A stretch of 64,000 nucleotides of DNA, from positions 13,201,591 to 13,265,590 of the forward strand of contig NC_135567.1 of NCBI RefSeq assembly GCF_964340395.1. Reading direction: 5' to 3'. Below are positions 9,201-20,400 of this stretch, one piece after another. The translations under genes were made by a program, and so were the position numbers. Under the pieces are notes generated by a model that was given only the letters and a program-made list of their open reading frames with translations, was not told the DNA's origin and searched no databases. The DNA comes from Glandiceps talaboti. Taxonomy: Eukaryota > Hemichordata > Enteropneusta > Spengelidae. The stretch's first letter is position 1. Every line of letters starts with the position of its first letter.

Positions 9201-12141
9201 GAAAAAATAATCCCCCAAAAAATGTGTGGTTCGGATTACGTTCAATTTTAGAATAGATGCAGATTTTTTTTTTTAAATTTTCAATGATTTTTTTTGTAGG
9301 CCTTACCTGCAAAATGGCCAGACCTTCAGTGACATCAATACATGTATTCTTCATTCAGTTTATTGAAAATGCATTTTTTTTTGGTCTTCCAGACAGTGAT
9401 GATGGTTTCTCTGTGAAGCACGTCGCAGCTGCACGATATCTACGAAACCACCAACTCATCAACGAAATCCTCAGTGATTCCGTCGTACCAGATCCACGCT
9501 CGGTTGTCACAAACGCCCGTATGCAAGTTTTAAAGAGACAAGTCCAATCACTGATGTTACATCAGGTGAGTGTCGTCATGGCAACATAATATTAACCCTG
9601 AATTATCAAAATGTTCACAACAACATGTGATGCCTCAATATACATACCCTACGTTATCCTGGAAAGAAGGAACTTGCAATCTAGACTGAGCATGCTCAGA
9701 TGCAAAGGACTATGGGATTATCATAATACATAATCTGGAGCTACCAATAAAATAAACCTCCCATAATGGTCAGGGTAACTATGAATTGATTATTTGTGGT
9801 TGCAAACAATGTAACAGTATTGTTTACAATACTATTAGATTAGTATTTATTATCACATTTCCCATGATGCAACATTCAACATGGTGGGTTTGCAAATGAT
9901 TATAATCCTCCAATGATTTGATTAGAATTACTGAGTGATGGTAATTTTGTATATATTTTTTTATATTTCTACAGAAAAAGCTAGAAAGTGAACTACAACA
10001 GATTGAGGAAAAATTTGAATCCAAGAAAAGGAAATTTATAGACAGCAGTGAACAGTTTACACAAACTATCAAAAAGGTAATAGTACCATCATCTAGTCTT
10101 AATCTTTTACAACTGCTGACATCAGACCGTGGACAAACGAAACATGTTACAAACAGGGAAAGTTAAAATATGAATTGGATTAATAACACTTGGCACAGCA
10201 TGTTGGAAGTACAGAGACTTGTATTACACACCATGGTTTGATAAGAACAGTTTTATGGTCTCTTTATGTGTACATGAAATGCCAGGGGAACTGGAAATTT
10301 GTTTGTGAATGTGAACTATTATGTAAAGAGGCCATAAAACTGTTTTTATCAAACCATGAAATGTAATACAAGTCTCTATACTTCCAACATGCTGTGCATA
10401 GTGTTATTAATCCAATTCAGTTGTTTACTTTCCCTGTTTGTAACAGCTTCTGTTTGTCTATGTTCTGATGTCTGAAGTTGTATCTATTTATTTATTTATT
10501 TATAAACCATCCAACAGGCATTGCCCAATAACAAGAGAAAGGTTCAGTGTTAGTACAGGAGGAAACTGGAGTACCAAGGGGAAAACCTGCGTTGTTTGGT
10601 AGAGTCAAACTGAACAACACTTTTCTTATCTTACAGTGTGGTAAATTTAATAAAAAGGCTTAGCTTAAAACTAAAACATTGCCTTTCTTCTCAAATCTGA
10701 GAGGTATGCTAACATATGATCTTTTTCATCTGTACAGCTATGTGAACAGAAAATAGAAATTAACTGGGAAGAGTTGATGAAGCCTTTACCACCAGCATTG
10801 GTAGCGGCTCAAACTATGCCGCAGTCACCAGGGCAGTCCACACTGCAACCAGTACCTGGTGCAGCGACAGCAACAGCAGTACAACCAGTTAAGGGGCTCT
10901 CACCGTCTGCAGCGCAACCATCGCCACTGACCAATCAAAAAACTACCAAAGCCAAAAAATTGGAATCTCCAAAAACATCAGATTCACCACCTGGATCCTG
11001 TCCAGCTGAGAAGAAAAAATCTAACGAAGAGGAAAAGGATGGCAAGAAAGATGATGCGGAGACCAAGAAGAAGGAAGAATCTGATGCCAAGGTAGAGGAG
11101 GGAAGTAAGGATATAGAGGAGAAGATGGAAACAGAAGAGTCTGAAACACCGGAAAAACAGGGAAAAGAAACAGAGGGATCTGAGGATTTGAAAGAAAAGA
11201 GTGATGTTATGGAAGGATCGGAAAACAAGGATGATTCGGTGGAGATGAAAGATATGGATACATCAGAAGTTACAGATAAAGAGACATCAAAGAAGGAAGA
11301 TGATGAGAAGAAAGATGAAGATGCACCAGAAAAAATGGAGACGGACCAGGAAGAGGAAACTAAAACGGAAGAGCTGAATGCCGACAAAGTGGAAGAAAGC
11401 TCAAAGGAGGAGGAGAAAAGTGAGGAAGTTGTTAAGAAAACAGAAGAAAAAGATGTACAGAAAAAAACAGAAGAGAAAGATGCGGAGAAGAAAACAGAAG
11501 AGAAAGATGCACAGAAAAAAACTGAAGAAAGTCCAAAAGAAGATAAAGTAGAGGAAAGGAAAGAAATGGAAGAAAAGTCAGAAGAAAAACAAACAGATGA
11601 TGAATCAGAAGAAAAGAAAACTGAAAATATTCCAGAACATAAGGAAAAAGATTCCATTCCAGCAGATAAACAAACAAATGATGTACCAGACAATAAGGAT
11701 TCCGAAAAAAAATCAGAGAAACCTGAGAAGGAAAAATCATCAGTAAAAGATGAGGAACAGAGAAAGGATAAAGAAGATGAGCAACCAAAAGAAGAGACAG
11801 CGGTAGATGACAAGAAAGAAGTAAAGGATAAAGAAGTTGAGACACAGAAAAAAGAAGAAAAACACAAAGAAGTGAAACCAAAGAAAAATGATGATAAAGA
11901 CAAAACTCAGAATGTTGAAGATGATACTGAGGAAAAAGGGATTGTAACTGATAAAAAAGAAGATTCTAAAAAAGATGATGAAAAGGAGGAAGAAAAGAGT
12001 GAAATGAAAGATAAGCCGGAGAAAACAGACACTGAAAAGAAGGATACAGTAGATAAAACAGACACTGGTAAAGAAACCATGACAACAGACAGTGATGACA
12101 AAACAAAACAAACAGATTCTGATCAGTCAAAGAAAGAATAA
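5185..12141 (+). CDS. SMARCE1: SMARCE1 (BAF57) orthologue, HMG-box subunit of SWI/SNF
   Basis: BAF57 is an HMG-box DNA-binding subunit of BAF chromatin remodellers in the nucleus. Eight coding exons: 5185-5257, 5968-6035, 6872-7078, 7848-7923, 8579-8662, 9393-9565, 9975-10076 and 10738-12141. All have good AG/GT sites and compatible phases. They encode 728 aa. Residues 1-47 are the Pro/Gly-rich NPYSHPA...NSR segment. Residues about 55-140 are the HMG box ([25 protein letters not shown]). [33 protein letters not shown] and [13 protein letters not shown] follow, then a coiled coil (to about residue 270). These match human BAF57 closely. From about residue 330 to the end is a Lys/Glu/Asp-rich tail of about 400 residues, far longer than the tail of the human protein (411 aa in total). 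Exons 2 and 4 have their 3' ends duplicated in the following introns. Candidate poly(A) signals AATAAA lie at 12496 and 13222. Confidence 0.93.
5590..5694. repeat. compound trinucleotide repeat (GAT/GGT/GCT)n in SMARCE1 intron 1
   Basis: Runs of GAT, then GGT, then GCT triplets follow one another. The poly-Ser/Thr/Ile ORF on the other strand is a product of the repeat. Confidence 0.95.
6016..6124 (+). repeat. 54-bp tandem duplication of SMARCE1 exon 2 end plus donor
   Basis: The unit spans 20 nt of exon 2 (GAGGGCCTACCAATAGCAGG) and 34 nt of intron, including GTAGGT. The second unit begins at 6070 and keeps its own AGG/GTAGGT donor. Use of the second donor would add 54 nt in frame without a stop. 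Confidence 0.9.
6177..6386. repeat. interleaved inverted repeats A-B-A'-B' with AC/AT/GT tracts
   Basis: A (6177-6227) is complementary to A' (6304-6353). B (6268-6302) is complementary to B' (6353-6386). The order A, B, A', B' means the two stems interdigitate rather than nest. It lies in SMARCE1 intron 2. Confidence 0.8.
7095..7390. mobile_element. foldback MITE, family A, in SMARCE1 intron 3
   Basis: Same inverted arms as the 2510 copy, with a longer right flank (ACCACTGACATAGACACGC) that is shared with the 51541 copy. Confidence 0.7.
7855..8179 (+). repeat. about 110-bp tandem triplication of SMARCE1 exon 4 plus donor and intron start
   Basis: Units start at 7855, 7964 and 8074. Each contains 69-70 nt corresponding to nearly all of exon 4, then about 40 nt of intron ending TGATTGGTCAAAAATTAG. 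The second unit keeps an open frame and a GTTAGT donor and is preceded by AG. The third has lost its donor. Confidence 0.92.
8666..8773 (+). repeat. tandem duplication directly after the donor of SMARCE1 exon 5
   Basis: Two units of about 55 bp (ATGTCTGTTACTTGTAATAG ... ATGTCTGTTACTC) begin three bases inside intron 5. Confidence 0.75.
8800..9250. repeat. interspersed repeat family G in SMARCE1 intron 5
   Basis: The block AGTCTCGCAAGAAATAGTGG ... GTTCTTCCAATCT ... CTGTACATCTGATG ... GAGCGTAATC recurs at 49840-50105 and, inverted, at 62085-62270. Non-coding and probably a non-autonomous element. Confidence 0.65.
9648..9897. mobile_element. MITE family D, copy in SMARCE1 intron 6
   Basis: Contains AACTTGCAATC, GAGCATGCTCAG, AAAGGACTATGGGATTATC and CCCATGATGCAACATTCAAC. 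Full copies with terminal inverted repeats lie at 38334-38632 and 48022-48276. This copy has lost part of one end. Confidence 0.75.
10108..10482. mobile_element. foldback element in SMARCE1 intron 7
   Basis: Arms of about 170 bp (10108-10286 and 10310-10482) are reverse complements: TACAACTGCTGACATCAGA at one end, TCTGATGTCTGAAGTTGTA at the other. There is no ORF inside. It is probably a MITE; no target duplication could be fixed by eye. Confidence 0.85.
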
Positions 12142-12364
12142 TATGAAAAGTTGATTTTTGTGATCTAAGATACTTGGGGAGACCAAATCTATGATCGTTG
12201 CCAACTGGAAAACAACCCTCAGACAGGCATGGCCCCAGGGATTAACACTTTGTAGAATGGGGGAGGGCAGTGTAGTTGATACAGAATGATAGAAATTTTA
12301 TTTAGATTCTATACCTACATGTGTACTTGTTCTTATCTCATACCTACTGCTGGGTTACATTTAT

Positions 12365-12545
12365 TTATACAGCCCCTTTCACATTACCGTTCACTGGCTC
12401 TGTTTGATACAACCACACAGAGACCAGTAAGAAACAACATATTCTACACTAAGATGCCAAGATCACAATTTCTTGCTACTTTTTGTCTGAATGAAATAAA
12501 CCATTTAGACAGACTGCAACAAGATGCAGTCACACGGTGGCACTT
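12365..12545. repeat. interspersed repeat J within the SMARCE1 3'UTR
   Basis: CTGGCTCTGTTTGATACAAC ... ACACTAAGATGCCA recurs at 55850-56030 and, inverted, in part at 56225-56325. It carries the AATAAA at 12496, so the element may supply the SMARCE1 poly(A) signal. Confidence 0.6.
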
Positions 12546-12604
12546 AAAGTTCATTTTATTCGGAACAAAATGTGATAAATGATTTACACACAATACCAAG
12601 GGAC

Positions 12605-13062
12605 AAAGCTCTTAAACATACAACTGGCGTCACCTGGAACCCTATTTTGCATATGACTGAGTGTATGTTTGGAGGTGGAGAACAAGTATGGCAAGTAATC
12701 ACAAAAATATAAACATTCCCTATATCTGAGTTTTTCACATGCAAATGCCGCATGTTTGAATAATCCTGAATGACACACAATCTAAGCAGCTGTTTGCAGG
12801 GGAATGTGTCTCATTTGGAAAGGTTTTTTTTTCATTCTATGAAACAAACAGACTGATTTTCAACTAATTTGTGTATCAAGTTACCATCCTACGACATTCA
12901 TAAACAATTTTGTACATGATTCACAACCTGTATGTTTCTTGGAGTACAGAAAACATGCTGAAAACAAGCCCAGAAACTAGTGCTGTGTACATGTACAGCA
13001 GTTTGAATTTCTCGCATTTGCATAGATTAGCCATAATCCTCTTTATATAGGGCAGTTCTGTC
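12605..13062. mobile_element. interspersed repeat family E (about 460 bp)
   Basis: Full-length relatives lie at 31255-31745 (same strand) and 45842-46305 (opposite strand). Shared blocks include CCCTATTTTGCATATGACTG, ATTTGAATAATCCTGA and GCATTTGCATAGATTAGCC. Non-coding; three copies in one window suggest a successful non-autonomous family. Confidence 0.8.
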
Positions 13063-14089
13063 TTTAACAAATACTATGAGGTGATAATACCCCTAATTTG
13101 AGTGAGGGCGCTGTATTCTCAATTTCCTGTTTGCAGTCTGGAATGTCTATTCTAACTGTTCCATTGTAAAAGAACACAATTACAGAAAACAATTTTGTAT
13201 TTTTAATTTTGTTCCAAATCAAATAAATTAAACATCTGAACTTTCAAACATCTACTTTCTGTGTCATGATTTATATTAAAGGGGTACAATCTGAGTTTAT
13301 ATGTTTTTGGGCGAGATTTATTCTGTGCACTTAAAAGTCACTCTAACGCAGTGTACTCCCTGCTAGATTGTGAAGATGGTGGCTAATTTGCATGTTAATT
13401 TACATATCAATAAAATTTTAATTTGCATATTAATTTACATATAAGTAACATTTTAATTTGCATCTAAATAATATGGTAATTAGCATATCAGTTTGCATAG
13501 TAATCAGCATATCAATATGCATGTCTTCAACACTAGAACAAACTCTGACATGTTTATTTTAACACATACACACATGTACATTGGTGATCAGCCATTTCTC
13601 TTGATGTGAAAGTATTATTATAATTTTGTCATTCAAAGATTACTAAAGCTCAAGGATGGTAGAACACTTTTAAAGCATGGTAGAAACCTGCCAAGCATGG
13701 CAGCCAATATGGCAAGGACACTATTTGTACCATGCTTTCTCTATAGTGTGGAGAACATTGCAGACTAAACTTTCTCTTGTAAGCTGATGAGGGCGCCCTC
13801 ACATCAACTTTCTCTTGTAAGCTGATGAGGGCGCCCTAACATGGTGTATCCTGGAGACTGAGCAGACAATCTGACCAATAAAAATCAAACCGACTCAAAG
13901 AGCAGATTTAAAAGAACACACAAGAAGTATTAAATCAAGAACATGCATTGAAATTAGATAAATTTGTATTTTATTGAACCAAACAAAATCTTTGGTCTTC
14001 TCACAACATCCTCACCCCCACCCCCCCCCCCACCCCACCTTTGTTGAGTGTTCAACACTACAGTATCCCTGGCTGTATTAAATCTCTAG

Positions 14090-14460
14090 ATTCACTTATA
14101 ACTATTACCATGGACTGCTCAATAATTTGATGTTATTCCCCAATATTGCATCATGGGAGATAGCACAAATACATTATTCAATGGTTGAACACTTAATATT
14201 AAAACAGCTGTTTTTTCCCACTGAAGTGTAGAACATTTTGTACACATGAATATTCAGTGTTCAACCATTGCATAATGTATTGCTGATATCTCCCACAATG
14301 CAATAGCCCATAGCAAAGATCCAAAAATGCACACAATCAACTTAGTGTTTTTCTGAAATCGCAAATAATTGTAGGTGATGTAAAATTATAAAATGACTCT
14401 CCAGAGTGATAAAAAAAGTCTCTATTTGTTGCTGGAGTGGAATTCCCCTTTAATAACTAA
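14090..14460. repeat. interspersed repeat family C in the MRPL9 3' flank/UTR
   Basis: Shares the end block TTGCTGGAGTGGAATTCC and the AATCGCAAATAATTGTAGGT-type core with copies at 26148-26432 and 29196-29436. It has a partial inverted arrangement (GGTTGAACACT / AGTGTTCAACC). Confidence 0.6.
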
Positions 14461-14473
14461 CAGTTGAGATATT

Positions 14474-17400
14474 TCATGACGGTTGATCTGAGTCTGTTTC
14501 TGTTGTATCGTCCTCATTTTCTGTATCTTGTTCTTGGTTTATTCTCTTCGGTCTGACTATAAGTCTAGTATCCACTGTCTCTACTCCATTCATCTAGGAA
14601 AACGATAGAATGAAAAACTTTTAAACGAAAAAAAACCAAACCTTCTGAGATTCTAAATTTCTTTCAAATACTTTACGGTCAATAAACCAATAAGATTGTG
14701 CCTTTCAAGCAGAAATTATATGTTCTGTACATCTGTAAGACTTCATCAGCAAACCAATCAAATTATGCGATTTTCAAATTCAGTGAACCAATCAAATAAT
14801 GTGATTTTCAAATTCAGTGAACTAATCGAATTATGCAATTTTCAAATTCAGTGAACCAATCAAATTATGCAATTTTCACCATACCTTACAGTCTAAACAC
14901 CCTCCTCCTGTAACATTACACTCCCAAGTTCCAAACTACTACATAATATTATACTCTACACCTGTAATTCATAGTCAGTGAGCCAATCAGATTACAGCTT
15001 TCTCTCAAATCATCCCACATATAAGGTAATTGTATACTTACAGTAATTTGTATTGGATATTCACCGAAGCCTGTGATTGGTGTTTCTGGTAGTGTCACGG
15101 CATTCTCTGGGACAACAACACCAAGCTGAAAATACAGCAAACATAAAACAGATTTATCATCTTGTTACAACATTTTCATACTTTCCTGTTCACAAAAATG
15201 TTGGCATGATTGGCTTCTGAGGTTGCTTCCTTCTGCACCCAATGTTCTCAGAGTCTGAGGGGGTGACTGTCCAAAAGTGTCACCACTCTTGAATAAATTG
15301 CAGGCTTACTGTTAATCGAGTCAGCGATGTAACCAGGAGTAGTGTTACTGAGTGCCTTGTAGGTGATCAGTAGTACGTTGTATTGAATCCTGTAATGGAC
15401 AGGTAGTCAGTGAAGAACAGAAAGTGCGATCGGTTTTCTTAACAATTAACACATGTTGAGAGGAGAGTAGACGTCAATCAATCTTACAGTCTCAATCACA
15501 GTACCTATGTAAGATATTCTGACACAACTTACCTTACTTTCATATGTATCAGATACATGGTATTTACTAATCTCAAATTTGATATCATCCTTTACTGCTA
15601 TGGTAACTGGTTTCTTCTTCAGAAACTCTATTGTCTGTTCAAAAAAAGTCACATGATGGTCACATGTCAATCACATGATCACAATGTCAATCACATGATG
15701 GTCACAATGTCAATCATATCATGGTCACATGTCAATCACATGATGATCAGATGTCAATCACATGATCACAATGCCAATCACATGTCAATCACAATGTCAA
15801 TCATAACATGGTCACATGTCAATCACATAATCACAATGGCAATAACATGATGATCATGTCAATCACATGATGGTCACAATGTCAATCACGTGACGGTCAC
15901 AATGTCAATCACGTGACGGTCACATGTCAATCACATGATGATCACATGTCAATCACATGATGATCAGTATGTAGATTTACAATGGTTGAATATTGTATTG
16001 ACTACAGGACAAAATAACAGAAGTATCATTTCTCAGGTTTAAAGGCCGATGTTAGTTTAGGATTAAAATGTTGGTGTGAGAAACAGTTGTCTGACGGAGC
16101 TGATGAAAAAGTCAGTCTACACCAAAAGAATAATCCTACATAAACCTGATAGCTCCACGGATAAGGTAACACTAATATGAGAACCTAGGATTGAGACATT
16201 GTTAAACCTATAGTAGATTAGTACTTGACCCATGGGGTGGTTTTATGCATAATTTATACAATTTTGATACTGATAAACCCAAAATAAAGTTTTTACTTTT
16301 AAGAAATTTTAGAACTATTGAATCTAAGGGTTCTGTCTGTTTTCGGTTAAATAGTAATAATAAATAAATTGACTTACTTTGAGTGCCATCACTGAGAGGT
16401 TCGATATAGATTCAGTTTTATCTGATGTCTGTAAAAAAGAACATATATTTCACTTTCAGTGGAGAAAACTGGAGATAAGTAATAAACAAACAAATAAATG
16501 CTATTCATCCAATCAGTGAACCGTCTACTGAAAGTCAATTCTTTATTTGAATAAATATTTTTTTTAAACATATCTGTGTTCTTTTGGGTGAAATTGTAAC
16601 TGACTTCAAAACAGTTCGGTGAACATCGGTGAATACGTATACCGTGAAATCTTGGGAGATGACTGATATTAAATTGACTAAGGATTAAGGATATTTTTAC
16701 TTCGCAAATCTAAATAACAAATAACAATAACAAACTCAAAATGTTTGAAGAATATGACACTAAAAAATTTCCTGATTCAGGGATTGGTGCCAGTCTAGGA
16801 CACGATAAAAGCTAAGTTTCCTTGTGAGTCACCACACAGTAAGAGAAAGAGATGGAGAACACCAGACTTTGATGGTCACAAGAAATTACAAAATTTGAAT
16901 TATGAAAAACAAAAGATTGTACAGTTTGGCCACTAGGGGTGCTCTTCAATAACGGATTTTGGCTGGAAATGCCAAGTATTGTTCAGTATATCATTTTCAA
17001 TCTTTCTGTGGTGTCTTCTTGATAACAGTTTCGACACAATTCAGTATTTACTGGTGCCTATTAATATCATAAAATGTTTTTGATACCAAAACATTAGACA
17101 TTGTTTCCCATTGTGTCCCTTTGACAATGGCGCCGGTAAAGGGCGACATGGTTTCGCAGTCGCTCATCATTTTGATAATTCTGTCAACTATTTGTGTGTC
17201 TTGTGTCTCAGCCCTCTACAAATATAACCGTGAGGAACTACTGTACATTGGTGAACAAGTTCGTGACTGGCAGACCAACCCTACTGTAGATTTGAACAGT
17301 TTGGAAGATATCCGTGTAGTCCATGGCGTAAGTAGTAATGGACCGTCTAACAACAATGCACGGCACAGTCGTATTCGTAAACGAGGGAAGCGTGGTGGAG

Positions 17401-20400
17401 TCCTCGTTCGGCTTCGTCGTCGAAGCCAACGCCCACCACTACCAAGTATCTGTTTAGCTAACGTTCGGTCTATACGGAACAAAATCGACGAACTTACATG
17501 TAATGTGGAAACAAGAAGGGATTTTAAAGATTGCTGTGTTTTCTGTTTTTCTGAAACATGGCTCGATTCCGGCATACCTGACTCAGCTGTGCAACCACCT
17601 GGATTTTCCATATTTAGATTAGACCGTTCTCCGAGCCGCACGAAAAAGGTGAAGGGTGGAGGTGTCTGTTTTATGGTCAACGACGCATGGTGTACGAATG
17701 TCAAAGTACTTTCACAATCGTGCTCTCCTGAACTTGAATCCATCACAATTAAATGTAGACCTTTCTACCTCCCAAGAGAATTTTCATCTGTTATTCTCAC
17801 CGCGGTGTATATACCACCTGATGCAAATACAACTTCAGCAATCAACGAATTATCCGACATTGTCACCAAAAACGAAAATTCGAACGCTAATTCAGTTTCC
17901 ATCATAGCCGGTGATTTTAATAAAGCTAATCTACGAAAGGATTTACCTAACTACTACCAACAAGTGACATGTGCTACGAGGGGTGAAAACATATTAGATC
18001 ATTGTTACACCACTATGAAAAATTCGTATCGGTCAATTGCCCGTGCCCCCCTCGGTAACTCCGATCACGTTATGGTTTACCTGATACCATCTTACAGACA
18101 ACAACTAAAACGTGAAAAACCCGTCAAAAGATCTATCCGCGTATGGTCAGAGGATGCTATTGAAAACCTTCGTAACTGCTTCGAAATTACAGACTGGAGT
18201 GTGTTTCACGAAAACGCCACGGACATCGATGAATTAACAGAGTCGGTGATCAGTTACATCAAATTCTGTGAGGATATTTGCATCCCATCAAAATCTGTAA
18301 CAAAATACTCTAATGACAAACCATGGTTTAATAAGAGCATCAGAAGTCAACTCAAGGTAAAAGAGGAAGCCTACCATTCAAATAATCCTGAGAGTTATAA
18401 GAGGGCGAAATATGAACTTCGAAAAGCTATCAAGAAAGCCAAGCGTAATTACCGCTGTAAACTTGAAGACAACCTTAGTGCGAATACCCCAAGAGAACTT
18501 TGGCAAGGTCTGAATAAGATCGTTAATTATAAAAGCAAATCTAAACGTATAGTTATGCAGAATCAAAATCTTCCCGATGAGCTAAATGTATTTTACAGTC
18601 GTTTTGACAAGCAGAACAATAGGCCTTATGTTAATGTAACTGGTACCGGTAATGACACTCAGGCTTTTACAATAACTGATACAGATGTAAGTCGTATATT
18701 TTCTAGGATGAATGTTAGTAAAGCAGCAGGTCCAGATGAAATAACTCCACGTCTGTTGCGAGCATGCTCTAGTCAACTCTCTACAGTCTTTGAAGGTATC
18801 TTTAATTTGTCACTTCGCCTTTGCAAAGTTCCGCATGTACTCAAAAAATCTATAATAGTACCAGTTCCGAAAAAACCTGCTGTAACTTGCCTTAACGACT
18901 ACAGGCCAGTGGCTTTAACTTCTGTCATTATGAAGGTGTTAGAACGCTTGGTCCTACAATATCTCAAATCCATTCTTCCCCGATCACTTGACCCTTACCA
19001 GTTTGCCTACCGAGTTAATCGTTCTGTAGATGATGCTGTTTCCCTAACAATACATCATGTCCTTAACCATCTAGAAAATGCCAACACATATGCAAGAATT
19101 TTATTCATTGATTACAGTTCGGCCTTCAACACTATCATACCTACCAACCTCCACCAGAAACTGATATCACTCGGTATTAACAGCTCTTTATGTCGCTGGG
19201 TTTTAGACTTTCTCTCAAACAGACCCCAAATTGTTAAGATCGGTTCATTTTCGTCCAAATCAATTACTCTTAGCACAGGTGCCCCACAAGGATGTGTTCT
19301 CTCCCCCATGTTGTATTCCCTTGTTACACATGATTGTACTCCAAGTGTCGATAGCTCCATGATCGTCAAATTTGCAGATGACACTACCGTCACTGGCTTT
19401 ATAAAGAATAACAATGAGAGTGCATACCGAGAACAAATAAGTCAGCTGGTTGGATGGTGTGGTGAAAATAACTTAGAATTGAATGTTGACAAGACCAAGG
19501 AAATTATTGTAGACTTTAGAAAACACAGTATGGAACACATTCCACTATCGGTTCACGGTAAACAGGTCGAGATTGTTGAAATGTTTAAGTTTCTTGGTAC
19601 ACTTATTTCAGATGATCTTAAGTGGGGAATGCATGTAGATAACGTCGTAAAGAAAGCCCGTCAGCGTCTTTTCTTTCTCCGTCGCCTAAAGAGTTTCGGT
19701 GTCAGCAAAACGATCATGGTCAAATTTTACCGTGCAGTAGTCGAAAGTATTCTCACATTCTCGTTCACTGTCTGGTATTGCAATATTACTAGTAGAGACC
19801 ATGATAAGCTAAACAGTGTTGTTAAAACCGCGTCTTCAATTATTGGGGCAGACCTTCCTTCCCTTGAATCACTCTTTATCGATCGCACTATGAGGAAATC
19901 AAAATCAATAATCAAAGATGAATTTCACCCTGCACACAATATGTTTGAATTACTGCCTTCTGGGTCACGGTATAGATCAATTAAATCACGTACAAATCGT
20001 TTCAGTAAAAGTTTCTACCCCACGGCCATACGCACACTAAACAGAGCATGATATACAGTTTTTTAGCAGGTCTTTAGATCAGAACATTTTTTAGTCACTG
20101 CCTTTTTATTTGTGTCTGTCATTGTATTATATCCTAGTTTTGTATCTTTCGTGTTTTGACTGCGAAACCATACCGACTTCCATTGTAAACTTTTTAAGTT
20201 TATATGTGGCAATAAAGTTATTATTTAAAATTAGTAAAAAGTTCTAATCTTACCTGTTTTGCAAGACAATATTCCTGGATATTATCCGGAAGTGGATAGA
20301 CTGCAAGTCCCGGAGCAAGAAGCTTATTCCGACCAACTTTCTTAGAAACAGTTACAATATCTCCCTTTTTACCATACCCTGTGAGGAAGGGAATAAGTTA

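Noticed and set aside
10935-11903. 322-aa minus-strand Ser/Phe-rich ORF
   Set aside because: Antisense shadow of the Glu/Lys-rich SMARCE1 tail; GAA/AAG codons read backwards give TTC/CTT.
13760-13842. CTGATGAGGGCGCCCTCA, hammerhead-like core, present twice
   Set aside because: No GAAA after the stem and no flanking complementary arms; it is a 38-bp tandem duplication.
17216-17746. 176-aa minus-strand ORF inside the LINE
   Set aside because: Antisense to the endonuclease region; no family features.
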